The notes under the pieces: generated by a model
Told to the model about the DNA's origin: nothing
The model's database searches: none
What the model saw: only the letters and a program-made list of their open reading frames with translations
Shown: piece after piece, positions 26,673 to 35,791 of the stretch
Numbering within the stretch: the stretch's first letter is position 1
How the letters are laid out: each line of letters opens with the position of its first letter
Made by a program: the position numbers and the translations under genes
DNA from: Planctomycetota bacterium
Lineage (GTDB): Bacteria > Planctomycetota > UBA8742 > UBA2392
DNA length: 64,000 nucleotides
Assembly (NCBI GenBank): GCA_016712285.1
Contig: JADJRK010000001.1
Coordinates: 3,286,001-3,350,000, forward strand
Reading direction: 5' to 3'

Positions 26673-27860
26673 ATGGCCAAACCTGAACGCTACGGCCAAC
26701 CCGACGGCGACGCCGAACTGCGCGCGTACGCAGCGATTGTCGCCCAGACCTTTGCCGGCGATATCCAAAGTTTTGATGAGTGGGTCCGCGCGTTTGGCCT
26801 TGAGAACCTGCGCATCCTGCGCGGCGACGGCGTGCTTGCAGGCTTGACGATCTACCGCATGGGGCAGTTTTTCGGTGGCCGCAGTGTGCCGACGTGGGGC
26901 ATTGCCGGCGTGGCGGTGCCGCCTGAGTTGCGCGGCGGGGGCCTTGGCCGTGAGCTGATGGCCGCAAATCTGGCTGAGCAGTTTGAGCACGGGCCGGCGC
27001 TTGCGACGCTGTATCCCGCGGTGCCGGAGCTGTATCGCAGCCTGGGTTGGGAATTCGCAGGCGTGCGCTGTTCGCTGCGCATGCGCCTGGCGGACCTGCC
27101 GCGTGATGCGGGCGGCATTGAGATTCGCCCGGCAACGATTGCGGACGACGCCCTGATTCGCGACATCTACACGCGCCGCCATCGGCACGAAAGCGGGTGC
27201 CTCGACCGCAGTGAGAGAATCTGGGAACGCGTGCGCCGCGCGCCGAAAGACACGCCGGTTGGCGGGTATCTGGCGCTGCGAGACGGCACCCCCGTCGGCT
27301 ATCTGCTCTACCTGCAGAAGCGGGACGTGCCGGGGCGGTTTGCGTTTGACATTGCGGTTCGCGACCTGGTTGCCGTCGATGCCGATGCGACTCGCGCGAT
27401 GCTTGCGTTTCTTGCGCGCCACCGCAGCGTCGCTCGCGAGATCACGCTGGTCGCCTCGCCCCATGACCCGCTTTTGCGCGAGTTGATGCGCACGCAGGAA
27501 GTACCCACCGAGTTGCAGATGGCCTGGATGCTGCGCATCGTGTGCGTGAAAGACGCGCTTGAGGCCCGCGGCTATAGCCCCCACGTCTCGGCAAAGCTGC
27601 GCATCACGCTGCTCGACGACACACTGCCGGGCAACGCCGGGCACTGGTCATTCGAACTGGCAGATGGGCAGATGCGCGCCACGCAAGGCGGCAAGGGTGG
27701 CGCGACGCTGGACGTGCGGGGCCTCGCGGCACTGTACGCGGGCCATCACTCGCCCGCAGAGTTGCGCGCCGCGGGCTTGCTGACCGGCAAAAACGACGGC
27801 GACTCCGCGTTGGCAGCCATGTTCGCCGGGCCCGCACCATGGATGCCCGACTTCTTTTGA
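26673..27860 (+). CDS. Eis-like GNAT acetyltransferase with C-terminal sterol-carrier-like domain
   Basis: 395 residues with the three-part build of the Eis family. The first is a GNAT domain (IAGVAVPPELRGGGLGRELM is the acetyl-CoA loop; LYPAVPELYRSLGWEFAG is typical). The second is a GNAT-like domain from about residue 150 (IEIRPATIADDALIRDIY). The third is a C-terminal SCP2-like domain (LRITLLDDTLPGN, then VRGLAALYAGHHSPAELRAAG), ending in an aromatic residue (MPDFF). In Eis the C-terminal carboxylate is catalytic. The family acetylates amines, including aminoglycosides; the substrate here is unknown. Its last 115 bp overlap the convergent glycosyltransferase gene. Confidence 0.87.
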   Translation: MAKPERYGQPDGDAELRAYAAIVAQTFAGDIQSFDEWVRAFGLENLRILRGDGVLAGLTIYRMGQFFGGRSVPTWGIAGVAVPPELRGGGLGRELMAANLAEQFEHGPALATLYPAVPELYRSLGWEFAGVRCSLRMRLADLPRDAGGIEIRPATIADDALIRDIYTRRHRHESGCLDRSERIWERVRRAPKDTPVGGYLALRDGTPVGYLLYLQKRDVPGRFAFDIAVRDLVAVDADATRAMLAFLARHRSVAREITLVASPHDPLLRELMRTQEVPTELQMAWMLRIVCVKDALEARGYSPHVSAKLRITLLDDTLPGNAGHWSFELADGQMRATQGGKGGATLDVRGLAALYAGHHSPAELRAAGLLTGKNDGDSALAAMFAGPAPWMPDFF

Positions 27861-30175
27861 GCCAGCAGCTTTCGCAGCGCGATCCAGGCTTCCTCCACGC
27901 TGATCCAGAGCATGCAAGCCGTGTCCGCGCACTCTGTCAGCCGACAGCCTTCACAGGTCATCGCGCGGCGCAACACGGTGACGGGAGCAGTGCCCCATGG
28001 GTCCCACGCGCCAACATTTTCGCGAGCCGAAGCGATCTCCAGCAGCGGAGCGCCCCTGAGTGCCGCGAGATGAGCGATGCCGGTGTCGTTGCTGACCACG
28101 GCCAAGGTGTCTGAAAGAGTGTCCGCAAGTTGCTCCGGCGACAATTGCCCCATCAGGTTCAGCCCCGGCAACTCTCCAGCCTCGGCCATCCGCACCGCAT
28201 CGTGTTCGTCGCCAAGCCAGACCGGAACGTATCCGTCCGCCTGCGCCATTCGTGCCAGCTCGAGGTAGCGCGCCTCAGGCCAGCGCTGCACTGGAGTCTT
28301 GCCCGCGGGCGCAAACGCAACGCAACCGGCGGCGATGCCTTGTGGATGAGGCTTCGGTTTCGTCGGCGCAGCGGGTTGCAGCCGGCACGCCTCCAACAGG
28401 CGCAATGCAGCAGGCGAGGACACGTGCCACGGCTGCATTGCCTGCGCAGACCAGGCCGGCGGGTCGACAGCCGTAAACCCGACGGCAGCACCCACACCAG
28501 CACTCCGAAAGAACAGCGCGTCGCGGAGCGCGCGGCGCAGTGTCAGGGGTTGCGGTGCGAGATAGTACAACGTCTCGGGGTCGACTTTGTGCACCAGCGA
28601 CTTGAGCTCAGCGGCTGTCGCATAGGGTTCGATCTTGAACCCAAGTTCGCGGTCAAACCCAAGCCGGCTCGGCCACGGTTCGGTATCGCGCGCTTCGCAC
28701 GCGAGTGTGATTTCAGCCTGCGGGTAGCGTGCCCGAATTGCCGAAAGTGCCGGCATTGCGCACGCATGGTCCCCGATGGTCCCGATGCGATAGACCAGAA
28801 TGCGCGACGCACTCAGCCCGGGCGGGCGAAACAGAAGTGCCTGCGCCAGGCCCGCGACTGCCGTCCGCGCTCTTTCCAGGGTCTGCACGGCTGATGCCAC
28901 GACTCGACGCGTGCTTGTGGCCGGACGGGACGCAGGCAGGTGGCCGACCGACGACAATGCCGGAGGCGACGAAAGCGCGCGCACCGCGGATGCATACGCT
29001 CGCGCAAATGTGCTCATGCCCCAGCGGGCTTCCGCCTGCGCGCGCCACGTTGACGTGTCAAGACCTGCCTGGTGTCTATCGAGTTGGCGTCGCGCCGCCG
29101 CCGCGAGTGCCGCGACATTGCCAGCCGGCACGACTTCGCCGAATTGCGGGTCCAGCCACTCCCGGATGCCCCCGACATCATAGGCCGCGACGGGACACCC
29201 CTGCGCAATCGCCTCCGGTCCAACCATGCCCCACGCCTCGAACAGCCGGCTTGGCACCAGCAGGCAGGCGGCTTCGGCGTACGCGCGTGCGAGCGACTCG
29301 GGCTTAGACCAGCCATGAAAGAGAACGTTGGCACCGCACTGCCTCGCAAGTTCCTTGAGTTCGCCTCGCGACACCCCGTCACCATGAGTGTGCAACTCGC
29401 TGCCCGAGATGCTCGATGCCGCGTGCACCGCGTCGGCACAGCCTTTGGCGTCGTGCAGGCTGCCCACATACAACAGCCGGTTCGTTTTGCGTGCAGTATC
29501 CGCTACCGGCACAAACAACGGCGGGTTCAGCACCAGACTTCGCCTGGGCGAACCGATCGTATGCGCAAAGAGTCTCGCCATAGCGGCGCTGTTGAACACA
29601 CACCCGTCAGCCAGCGCGGCCGCCATACGACTTGCCGGCCCGCGAGTAAACGCGCGCAGCCGCTGCTTGGCTGGAAAGGGCGTGCCATCCGCCGTCGACA
29701 TGCAGTTCTCGAAAGCGTTGACGCCAAGACAGCCCGACCCCGGCGCGCGGTCGCAGCAGCGCCCGGATCGTGCAAGGTAGCGACCCAACGCCGGGCAGGT
29801 CAATTCAGGTGTGTGCACGAAGAGAAGCTGGCGTACACGACCATGCAGCGCGCGCATCAGGTCAAGCGGTGCCAGGCGATGCAGCTCAACCCAATCGGCG
29901 GATGCGGCAATGCGAGTCGCAAGCTTGGCGACGCCACTCGCGCGCTGGAACCATGAAACCGGCGACATGGCTTCGCTCAGCAAGTCCCCACACGCTTCGA
30001 CAGGAAAACCCTCGAACTCGGTGACACTGCCCGGCGCGTCCTGCGTGAAGTACTGAACGGCAAGCCCGAGTCCGCGTTGCACCCGCGCAAGCTGCTGCAA
30101 ATACACCTCGGTACCGCCGTGCGTCAGCAGCGACGGAGTCACGATCCCTACTCGCGCTCCCGGCAGCTCAGTCAT
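27746..30175 (-). CDS. GT4-GT9 fusion: glycosyltransferase plus heptosyltransferase domain
   Basis: An 809-residue two-domain enzyme. Residues 1 to about 400 are a GT4 (GT-B) transferase: GIVTPSLLTHGGTEVYLQQL, later LLYVGSLHDAKG and the donor-binding PSRLFEAWGMVGPEAIAQG (E-x7-E). From about 455 to 770 is a GT9 heptosyltransferase-like domain: ILVYRIGTIGDHACAMPAL, FAPAGKTPVQRWP, VVSNDTGIAHLAALRG, and the late Cys cluster CEGCRLTECADTACM. GT9 enzymes add heptose to LPS core. The ATG at 30175 overlaps the upstream gene's stop by 8 bp. The 3' end overlaps the convergent Eis-like gene by 115 bp, leaving a tail of about 38 residues after the GT9 domain. Confidence 0.87.
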   Translation of the reverse strand: MTELPGARVGIVTPSLLTHGGTEVYLQQLARVQRGLGLAVQYFTQDAPGSVTEFEGFPVEACGDLLSEAMSPVSWFQRASGVAKLATRIAASADWVELHRLAPLDLMRALHGRVRQLLFVHTPELTCPALGRYLARSGRCCDRAPGSGCLGVNAFENCMSTADGTPFPAKQRLRAFTRGPASRMAAALADGCVFNSAAMARLFAHTIGSPRRSLVLNPPLFVPVADTARKTNRLLYVGSLHDAKGCADAVHAASSISGSELHTHGDGVSRGELKELARQCGANVLFHGWSKPESLARAYAEAACLLVPSRLFEAWGMVGPEAIAQGCPVAAYDVGGIREWLDPQFGEVVPAGNVAALAAAARRQLDRHQAGLDTSTWRAQAEARWGMSTFARAYASAVRALSSPPALSSVGHLPASRPATSTRRVVASAVQTLERARTAVAGLAQALLFRPPGLSASRILVYRIGTIGDHACAMPALSAIRARYPQAEITLACEARDTEPWPSRLGFDRELGFKIEPYATAAELKSLVHKVDPETLYYLAPQPLTLRRALRDALFFRSAGVGAAVGFTAVDPPAWSAQAMQPWHVSSPAALRLLEACRLQPAAPTKPKPHPQGIAAGCVAFAPAGKTPVQRWPEARYLELARMAQADGYVPVWLGDEHDAVRMAEAGELPGLNLMGQLSPEQLADTLSDTLAVVSNDTGIAHLAALRGAPLLEIASARENVGAWDPWGTAPVTVLRRAMTCEGCRLTECADTACMLWISVEEAWIALRKLLAQKKSGIHGAGPANMAANAESPSFLPVSKPAARNSAGE

Positions 30176-31322
30176 CACTCGTCGCCAGCACCTTCCGCCA
30201 GGCAGCGCGAAACGCCGTGTCGCTGCAATGCTCGTGCACATGCGCGTGCGCGGCTTTGCCCATGGCGGCAAGCGCGCCCCGATGTTTTGACAGGCGCTCG
30301 ATTGCATCGGCGGCTTGCCGCACAAGCTCAATCTCGGGTTCCGGGTCAAGCAGGATTCCGTTCAGGCCAGGATTGACATGCTCCAGGATGGCGCCGACAC
30401 CGGGCACCAATGGCACGCAGCCCTGCGCCATCGCCTCCAGCATCGCCATGGGCAAGCCTTCGCGTGAAGATGTCAGCAGCAGGAAATGCGCTTGCTCGTA
30501 GTGTTGCCTCAGAGTCGCCGCGTCGGTGACCAAGCCGACCAAGCGGCAGTTCGCACCAAGGGCGTCGGCCAGTTCGATGTCGCCAACCAGTGTGAACTCG
30601 GCGTCGATGCCCCGGCGCGCAACTTCGGCCGCTACCTCCGTCACCAGGTGCACGCGCTTTTCCGGCGTGGAGCGCCCCACATACAGCACGCGCAGCGGGC
30701 CTTCCCGCACTTTGTCAGCGGGCGCATCCGGGACCTGCACGCCGTTGGGAATCACCACGATGCGCTCGGACAAGCCCGGCGGGCAACCAAACGCCGCATA
30801 GATCGATGCAAACTCTTCTTTGATCCGATGTGACAGCACCACGCGCGCGTCAATCCGCTCGACGTACGGCAGGCTGAAGTGCTCGAACTCGACGCCGAAG
30901 TTGTGGATCAGGTCCACGCAGCGCACGTCGCGGCGCAGGCGCGGCAACAGCCGGTAGAAGAAATGGCTGAACGCGCCCAGCACCACCGGGTTTCGCGCCC
31001 GGTTGATTTCAGCCGCCATGCGGGCCTCGTTGAAATACTCGCGCACACGCAATCGCGCCCGCCCGTGAAGTTGCAGCGGATTGCAGTGCGCCTCGTACAG
31101 TGGCAACAGGCTGGCATCGCGCGCAACTTCGGTGAACACGACCACGGGGTCGAGATCGGCGACAGCCCCGACGATTTGCGCGTGCACGCGTTCAGCGCCG
31201 CCCATGCCGGGCGTGGCGAAGAAGCAGAACAGGCTACGCTCGCGCCAGCGCGACGACAGTGCACCCGCAAGCCAGCCCGGCGGCGCAAGCAATGCTCGGC
31301 CCAGCCATGCAAGTGCGTTCAC
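30168..31322 (-). CDS. GT4 family glycosyltransferase
   Basis: A 384-residue GT-B transferase: FFATPGMGGAERVHAQI at the N-terminus, LIHNFGVEFEHF, VVIPNGVQVP, LRVLYVGRSTPEKRVHLV, and LLLTSSREGLPMAMLEAMAQG with the donor-site E-x7-E. GTG at 31322 is chosen as start because GGAG lies 8 nt upstream and it overlaps the preceding stop as GTGA. It is part of the tightly coupled leftward glycan operon. Donor and acceptor sugars cannot be read from the sequence. Confidence 0.87.
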   Translation of the reverse strand: MNALAWLGRALLAPPGWLAGALSSRWRERSLFCFFATPGMGGAERVHAQIVGAVADLDPVVVFTEVARDASLLPLYEAHCNPLQLHGRARLRVREYFNEARMAAEINRARNPVVLGAFSHFFYRLLPRLRRDVRCVDLIHNFGVEFEHFSLPYVERIDARVVLSHRIKEEFASIYAAFGCPPGLSERIVVIPNGVQVPDAPADKVREGPLRVLYVGRSTPEKRVHLVTEVAAEVARRGIDAEFTLVGDIELADALGANCRLVGLVTDAATLRQHYEQAHFLLLTSSREGLPMAMLEAMAQGCVPLVPGVGAILEHVNPGLNGILLDPEPEIELVRQAADAIERLSKHRGALAAMGKAAHAHVHEHCSDTAFRAAWRKVLATSDD

Positions 31323-32569
31323 AGGCCCATCTCCCGCCGGATGACCTCGGCTGAAGTGTGCCAATCAAAAGGCTCAATCGCGAGCGCGAGTGCGGCATGG
31401 TCGAAGTCGGCAAACGTCGCGGGATCAGCCAGCGCTGTCGCCCAAGCCTGCACAGTGCCGTTCCCTGCAAACCTGACGTTTGGAAGGGCCAGCCGCTGCA
31501 ATTCGCGCAGGGGGCTGCACAACATCGGCTTGGCGCAATAACTGAACTCAATCACGTTCAGCGGCGTGGCATCGTGCGTCAGGGGACGAAGGTCGTATGG
31601 GTGTACGCCGGCGTCGCAGGCACGAAAGTACGCCGGCACTTCGTCGGGCGGCACGGGGCCGATGCTCCAGACACCCTGCTCGCGGCCGATCCCGCGGTTG
31701 GAAGTGAGTGTCTCTGATCCGGGTCCGACGAGCAGTAGCGCCATTTCCGGGCGCTGTTCGCGCGCTTTCGCAAATGCCTCAAGCAGCGTTGGAGTTCCGA
31801 CAAAATCCATGTTGTGGTTGCCGACAAACCCGATCACGAACCTGCCTGACAAGCCAAGGCGCCCGCGAACTTCGTTGCCGTCCTGGTCGGTGAATCGCGC
31901 AAAGCGCTCCGTTGGCGCGGCATTCGGTGCCCAGACGGCCTGCCGACCCGTAAGCACTTCCGCGTGTTCGCACAGGCTGTGGCTGCTGCCGCTGAGGGTG
32001 TCGGCGTTGCGCATGGCCTGGCGCAGAAACGCGCGGCGGGAACGGCCCACGAAACTGTCAGGCCACTCATCGTGAAAGTTATCGACGACGTCGAAGTGAA
32101 CGTGATAGTCGCGCTTGGCTCGTGGCGGCGGAAGAAAGAAGAACGGGCTACTGAGAAAGACATGCGTGCAGCGAAAGCGCTGTAACGCGCCCTCAAGTTT
32201 CCGCTGGTTGAAATCCGCTGCCAGCCGATTCCAGAATGGCCCATTCGCGCCGGCAATGCGCATGCGAAAACGTGTAAGCGCGCCTTCTTCAATCACTCGC
32301 GTCGCGCAGTTCCAGAGTTTGGCCCGCATGCGCAGCTTGCCCATGAAGCCCTGTGTCGTGCGCGGTAGCGCGTCGCTGCGGTCGAGCGCGAACACATCGG
32401 CGTGGGCCGTGAAGCACTTCGCAAGCTCGACTTCGCGCACGCGCACATCCGGCGAAAACATCATGCGTCCAATCCAAAGCACTCGCGCCCGGGCAGTCGC
32501 GGGAATGGCTGCAAGATCAGTGTTCGCCAGCACGTTCAATGATCTCTCTTCAAGGGCTCTGCAATCCAC
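31319..32569 (-). CDS. GT4-like glycosyltransferase
   Basis: About 416 residues. Features: RVLWIGRMMFSPDVRVREVEL near the N-terminus (shown as LWIGRMMFSPDVRVRE), FDVVDNFHDEWPDSF, FVIGFVGNHNMDFVGTPTLL, and YFRACDAGVHPYDLRPLTHD followed by PLNVIEFSYCAKPMLCS in place of the usual E-x7-E. This resembles the TuaH/GT4 branch where the protein recognises a Phe/Tyr-rich acceptor region. The start is uncertain: GTG at 32569, TTG at 32539 or GTG at 32533. All lie at or inside the end of the upstream gene, so coupling holds in any case. Confidence 0.8.
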   Translation of the reverse strand: MDCRALEERSLNVLANTDLAAIPATARARVLWIGRMMFSPDVRVREVELAKCFTAHADVFALDRSDALPRTTQGFMGKLRMRAKLWNCATRVIEEGALTRFRMRIAGANGPFWNRLAADFNQRKLEGALQRFRCTHVFLSSPFFFLPPPRAKRDYHVHFDVVDNFHDEWPDSFVGRSRRAFLRQAMRNADTLSGSSHSLCEHAEVLTGRQAVWAPNAAPTERFARFTDQDGNEVRGRLGLSGRFVIGFVGNHNMDFVGTPTLLEAFAKAREQRPEMALLLVGPGSETLTSNRGIGREQGVWSIGPVPPDEVPAYFRACDAGVHPYDLRPLTHDATPLNVIEFSYCAKPMLCSPLRELQRLALPNVRFAGNGTVQAWATALADPATFADFDHAALALAIEPFDWHTSAEVIRREMGL

Positions 32570-34529
32570 GAATCCGCCGACTCAGTCGAAGCAGTGGCCC
32601 CGGCATAAGCGCTCGCAGCGCGGCCCATGCGCCTGCTCCGGGCCGGCTGCGAAACAACCGCATGGCAGCACCAAGGCTCCTGAACGGCATGCCCTGTGTC
32701 TTGTACGCGCCGGCCAAGCGAGCGAGTTGCGCGGCATAAGCGTCAGCATCGCGTGGCGGGCCGAAGTGCGCGGCCTGCACACGCAATGTCATCTCCTGCA
32801 CCTGTGCAAACTTCGACTGCGTCAACGTGCCCGCATGTTGCGTTACCGTGTATAAAGTGCGCACCAAGCGCTTCAGCTTCGCTCTTTGCGACATTCGGAC
32901 CCAAAGTTCATAGTCCTCCGCCAGGTGAAAGTCCGGATTCACTGACCCCACAGCGAGCCACACCGAACGCCGAAACAAGAAACATAGGCCGACAACATTG
33001 CGCTGCGCGAGTTCATGTATCGGGCCGGTGTGCACATGCACACGCTTTCCGCTGCTGTCTTCCGCTACATAGTCGGCAAACACGAGTCCGGCTTCCGGGT
33101 CGATGGCGAGTTCCCGCGCCAGCGCTTCGATTGCACCGTCAGCAAAGTAGTCGTCGTCGCCCTTCCACATCAGCAAGTGGCCCGTCGCCTCGGCCATTCC
33201 GCGGTTGACTGCGCGGGAAAGACCCTGGTTCTCTTGCGTGATGAGCTTGACCCTCGGGTCCGCCACAAAGCCGTTCAGGATCGTCGGCGTATCGTCCGTG
33301 CTGCCGTCGTCCACCACTACAAGTTCCAGTTCCGGGTATTCCTGATCCAGCACGTTGCGCACAGCCTTTTCGATGAACTGCCGTCGGTTGAACGTCGGCA
33401 TCACTACGCTGACCTTCGGCTTTGTGGCTTGCAGCATCCATTCGTAAAGCGCGCGCTCCCTGCGACTGATGGCTTCGAACCCGTAGGGTTCGCTGCTGGT
33501 GCGGGCGGGTGCAGCCAAGCGGGCGCGTGTGCCCTCATCGCTGATCTCGTGAATTGCGCGGGCGATGTCGGTGACACTTTCGGGGTCGCATAGCAAGCCG
33601 TCCCATCGGTCCGTGACTGCCTCATTCATCGAGGGCCGGTTGCTGGTGATGACCGGAGTGCCACAGGACAACGACTCGATCAGCGTTACGCAAAACCCCT
33701 CCCACAGACTGGGCAGCACCAGCGCGTCCGCCCAGCGCATCCACGTCGGCATCTCGTGGTTGGGTACCATGCCGATGTGCGTCACGAACTGGTACTTGGT
33801 CCAATCTCGATCACTGCGGCCAATATGCACAAGCCGCAAGTCAGGGTGTTTCTCTCTGGCCAGTTCGCACGCATCCAGCAGCCGGTCAAGATTCTTCTGC
33901 TCAACATCGCGCGCCACGCTCAGCAGCTTTGGCGAACCCTGCGGCCCCGCTGCTACTTCGCCTTCCGGCGTGAAGCGGTCGCGATTTACGCGGTTCAGCA
34001 CCGTGACCACGCGCGCCGGGTCGGCCCCGGCTTCAATTGCCGCCCGCGCCACCTCGTCACTCACGGCCATCAGGAGCGGCGCCTGCTTCAGCACCGGCGA
34101 GGCCAGCCCGATCACGTTGTGCAGGCTGCACAACACCGGCACGTTCAGCTCGCGCGCAACCTCCAGCCCCAGCCATCCGCTCCAGCGCGCGCCGTAGGCC
34201 CGCACGCAGGTTGGCGCAAACTCGCGAATCGACGCCAGCCACGCCGCGGGAACACCGGGCCAGCCGGCGATTAGTTCTTCGCCCATCACGGCGTTGAAGT
34301 CTGCGGCTTGAACCGCAGCCAGCCACGCGTGCAGCGCCGCGTCCGGCGGCAACCTGAGCACGCGGTGGGGCAGGCCGGGCCAGACGCTGTCGCGTCCCCA
34401 GTCAATCAGCGCCACGCTCTCGAATGTGTCGGCGGGGTTGTAGTAGGCGGCCTTGCTGGATGCGTCGGCGCCGGCGGCGTGAAGTTCGCCGGGCAACTCC
34501 TCGGTGATCACCAGCAGGCGCTCGCTCAT
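32550..34529 (-). CDS. GT4-GT2 bifunctional glycosyltransferase
   Basis: A 659-residue fusion. The N-terminal GT4 domain (about 1-360) has LCSLHNVIGLASPVLKQ, PKLLSVARDVEQKNLDRLL and LVLPSLWEGFCVTLIESLSCG. The C-terminal GT2 (GT-A) domain (about 372-600) has KVSVVMPTFNRRQFIEKA, VVVDDGSTDDTP, and the metal-binding DxD as MWKGDDDYFADGA, followed by HLAEDYELWVRM. The two domains probably add successive sugars to the same glycan. The ATG at 34529 overlaps the stop of the Wzt gene (ATGA). Confidence 0.9.
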   Translation of the reverse strand: MSERLLVITEELPGELHAAGADASSKAAYYNPADTFESVALIDWGRDSVWPGLPHRVLRLPPDAALHAWLAAVQAADFNAVMGEELIAGWPGVPAAWLASIREFAPTCVRAYGARWSGWLGLEVARELNVPVLCSLHNVIGLASPVLKQAPLLMAVSDEVARAAIEAGADPARVVTVLNRVNRDRFTPEGEVAAGPQGSPKLLSVARDVEQKNLDRLLDACELAREKHPDLRLVHIGRSDRDWTKYQFVTHIGMVPNHEMPTWMRWADALVLPSLWEGFCVTLIESLSCGTPVITSNRPSMNEAVTDRWDGLLCDPESVTDIARAIHEISDEGTRARLAAPARTSSEPYGFEAISRRERALYEWMLQATKPKVSVVMPTFNRRQFIEKAVRNVLDQEYPELELVVVDDGSTDDTPTILNGFVADPRVKLITQENQGLSRAVNRGMAEATGHLLMWKGDDDYFADGAIEALARELAIDPEAGLVFADYVAEDSSGKRVHVHTGPIHELAQRNVVGLCFLFRRSVWLAVGSVNPDFHLAEDYELWVRMSQRAKLKRLVRTLYTVTQHAGTLTQSKFAQVQEMTLRVQAAHFGPPRDADAYAAQLARLAGAYKTQGMPFRSLGAAMRLFRSRPGAGAWAALRALMPGPLLRLSRRIRGLQSP

Positions 34530-35791
34530 GGCTGCCAGTTCGCCTTGGCCGGCGCATGCCAGCGCTGGCGCAGGTCAATCAAGGCGCGCCCATCACTCCA
34601 GCCCGGCCGGGTAACCTCGATGCGCGCCATGCCATCGCGGACGTACAGCGGGTTCAGGCGCCCGCCCTCGAAGATGTAGGCCTTGGCCCGGTAGCTGCCC
34701 ACGGGCAGATGCATGGCCTCAAGCTCGACGTCGACGATGCCCGCGCCCTCCAGCGTCACGCCCCGGAAGGCCTCGCCGCTGTACAAGTGCACCAGATAGT
34801 CACGTTGCGTGGAAAGGTGAAAGCGCGTGTCGTCATGAAACAGCGTCAGCGCAAAGATGGGGTCCACAACCGGCTCACGCGCCTCATAGTGAACGCGCGC
34901 AGTGACGGCGGCGCCCGGTTCCATCTTCTCGATGGCTGCACCGTCGGCACCAAGCCACTCGACGCGGGTGACCTCGGCGCGCGGCTTGCCATCAGCGCCG
35001 GCGATGAAGCCGATGTCGTTTGCGCGCGTGTCGCGTGTCTGGCCGGTGTCGGCCAGGTAGCTGTCGATCACCGGCTGGGGCTCGCCCAGCGCACTCACGT
35101 TGCCGTCGCGCAGGTACAGCACCCGGTCGCAGCCGCGCATGTTGTTCAGTTCGTGGCTGACCAGCACCACGGTGCCGCCCTGCTTGCGGCGCTGGGCCAT
35201 CCAGTCAAAACACTTGAGCTGAAAGGCCGTGTCGCCGACTGCCAGCACTTCGTCGACCAGCAGCACGTCGGTCTCGGCGTGGGCGGCCACGGCAAACGCC
35301 AGGCGCGCGAACATGCCGCTGCTGTAGTTCTTGACCGGCATGTCCATGAACTCGGGCACGCCCGCAAACTCGACAATGCTGTCGTACTTGCGCGCGATTT
35401 CGGCGTGCTTCATGCCCAGAATGCTGCCGTTGATAAACACGTTTTCGCGGCCGCTCAGGTACGGGTGAAAGCCCGCCCCAAGCTCAATCAAGCCGCCGAC
35501 ACGCCCCTTTACGACCAGCTGCCCCTGGTCAGGGCGCAGAATACGGAACAGCAGCTTCAGCACCGTGCTCTTGCCGGCGCCATTGGGGCCGATGATACCC
35601 AGCGTCTGGCCGGCGGGCACATCCAGCGTCACGTTGCGCAGCGCCCAGAATTCGTGTTTGTGCAAGCCGTCCACGCGCTTGTCGGCCAGGCGTTTGGGCA
35701 ACGTGAAAAGCAGCTCGGCCAATGTCTTGACGTGATAGCCGCGCCGGAAACGCTTGCTGACGGCCTGCAGGCTGAGTGCGGGGTCGGCCAT
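34526..35791 (-). CDS. wzt: O-antigen/polysaccharide ABC exporter ATPase (Wzt type)
   Basis: 421 residues: an ABC ATPase domain (about 1-250) with GIIGPNGAGKSTVLKLL, ELGAGFHPYLSGRENVFING (the Wzt/TagH motif), NYSSGMFARLAFAVAA, VLLVDEVLAVGD and LVSHELN. A C-terminal beta-sandwich of about 140 residues (VTARVHYEAREPVVDPIFAL, GSYRAKAYIFEGG) is the Wzt-C domain, which binds the finished polysaccharide terminus. The start overlaps the permease stop (TAATG). With the adjacent permease it should export a lipid-linked glycan made by the downstream transferases. Confidence 0.93.
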   Translation of the reverse strand: MADPALSLQAVSKRFRRGYHVKTLAELLFTLPKRLADKRVDGLHKHEFWALRNVTLDVPAGQTLGIIGPNGAGKSTVLKLLFRILRPDQGQLVVKGRVGGLIELGAGFHPYLSGRENVFINGSILGMKHAEIARKYDSIVEFAGVPEFMDMPVKNYSSGMFARLAFAVAAHAETDVLLVDEVLAVGDTAFQLKCFDWMAQRRKQGGTVVLVSHELNNMRGCDRVLYLRDGNVSALGEPQPVIDSYLADTGQTRDTRANDIGFIAGADGKPRAEVTRVEWLGADGAAIEKMEPGAAVTARVHYEAREPVVDPIFALTLFHDDTRFHLSTQRDYLVHLYSGEAFRGVTLEGAGIVDVELEAMHLPVGSYRAKAYIFEGGRLNPLYVRDGMARIEVTRPGWSDGRALIDLRQRWHAPAKANWQP

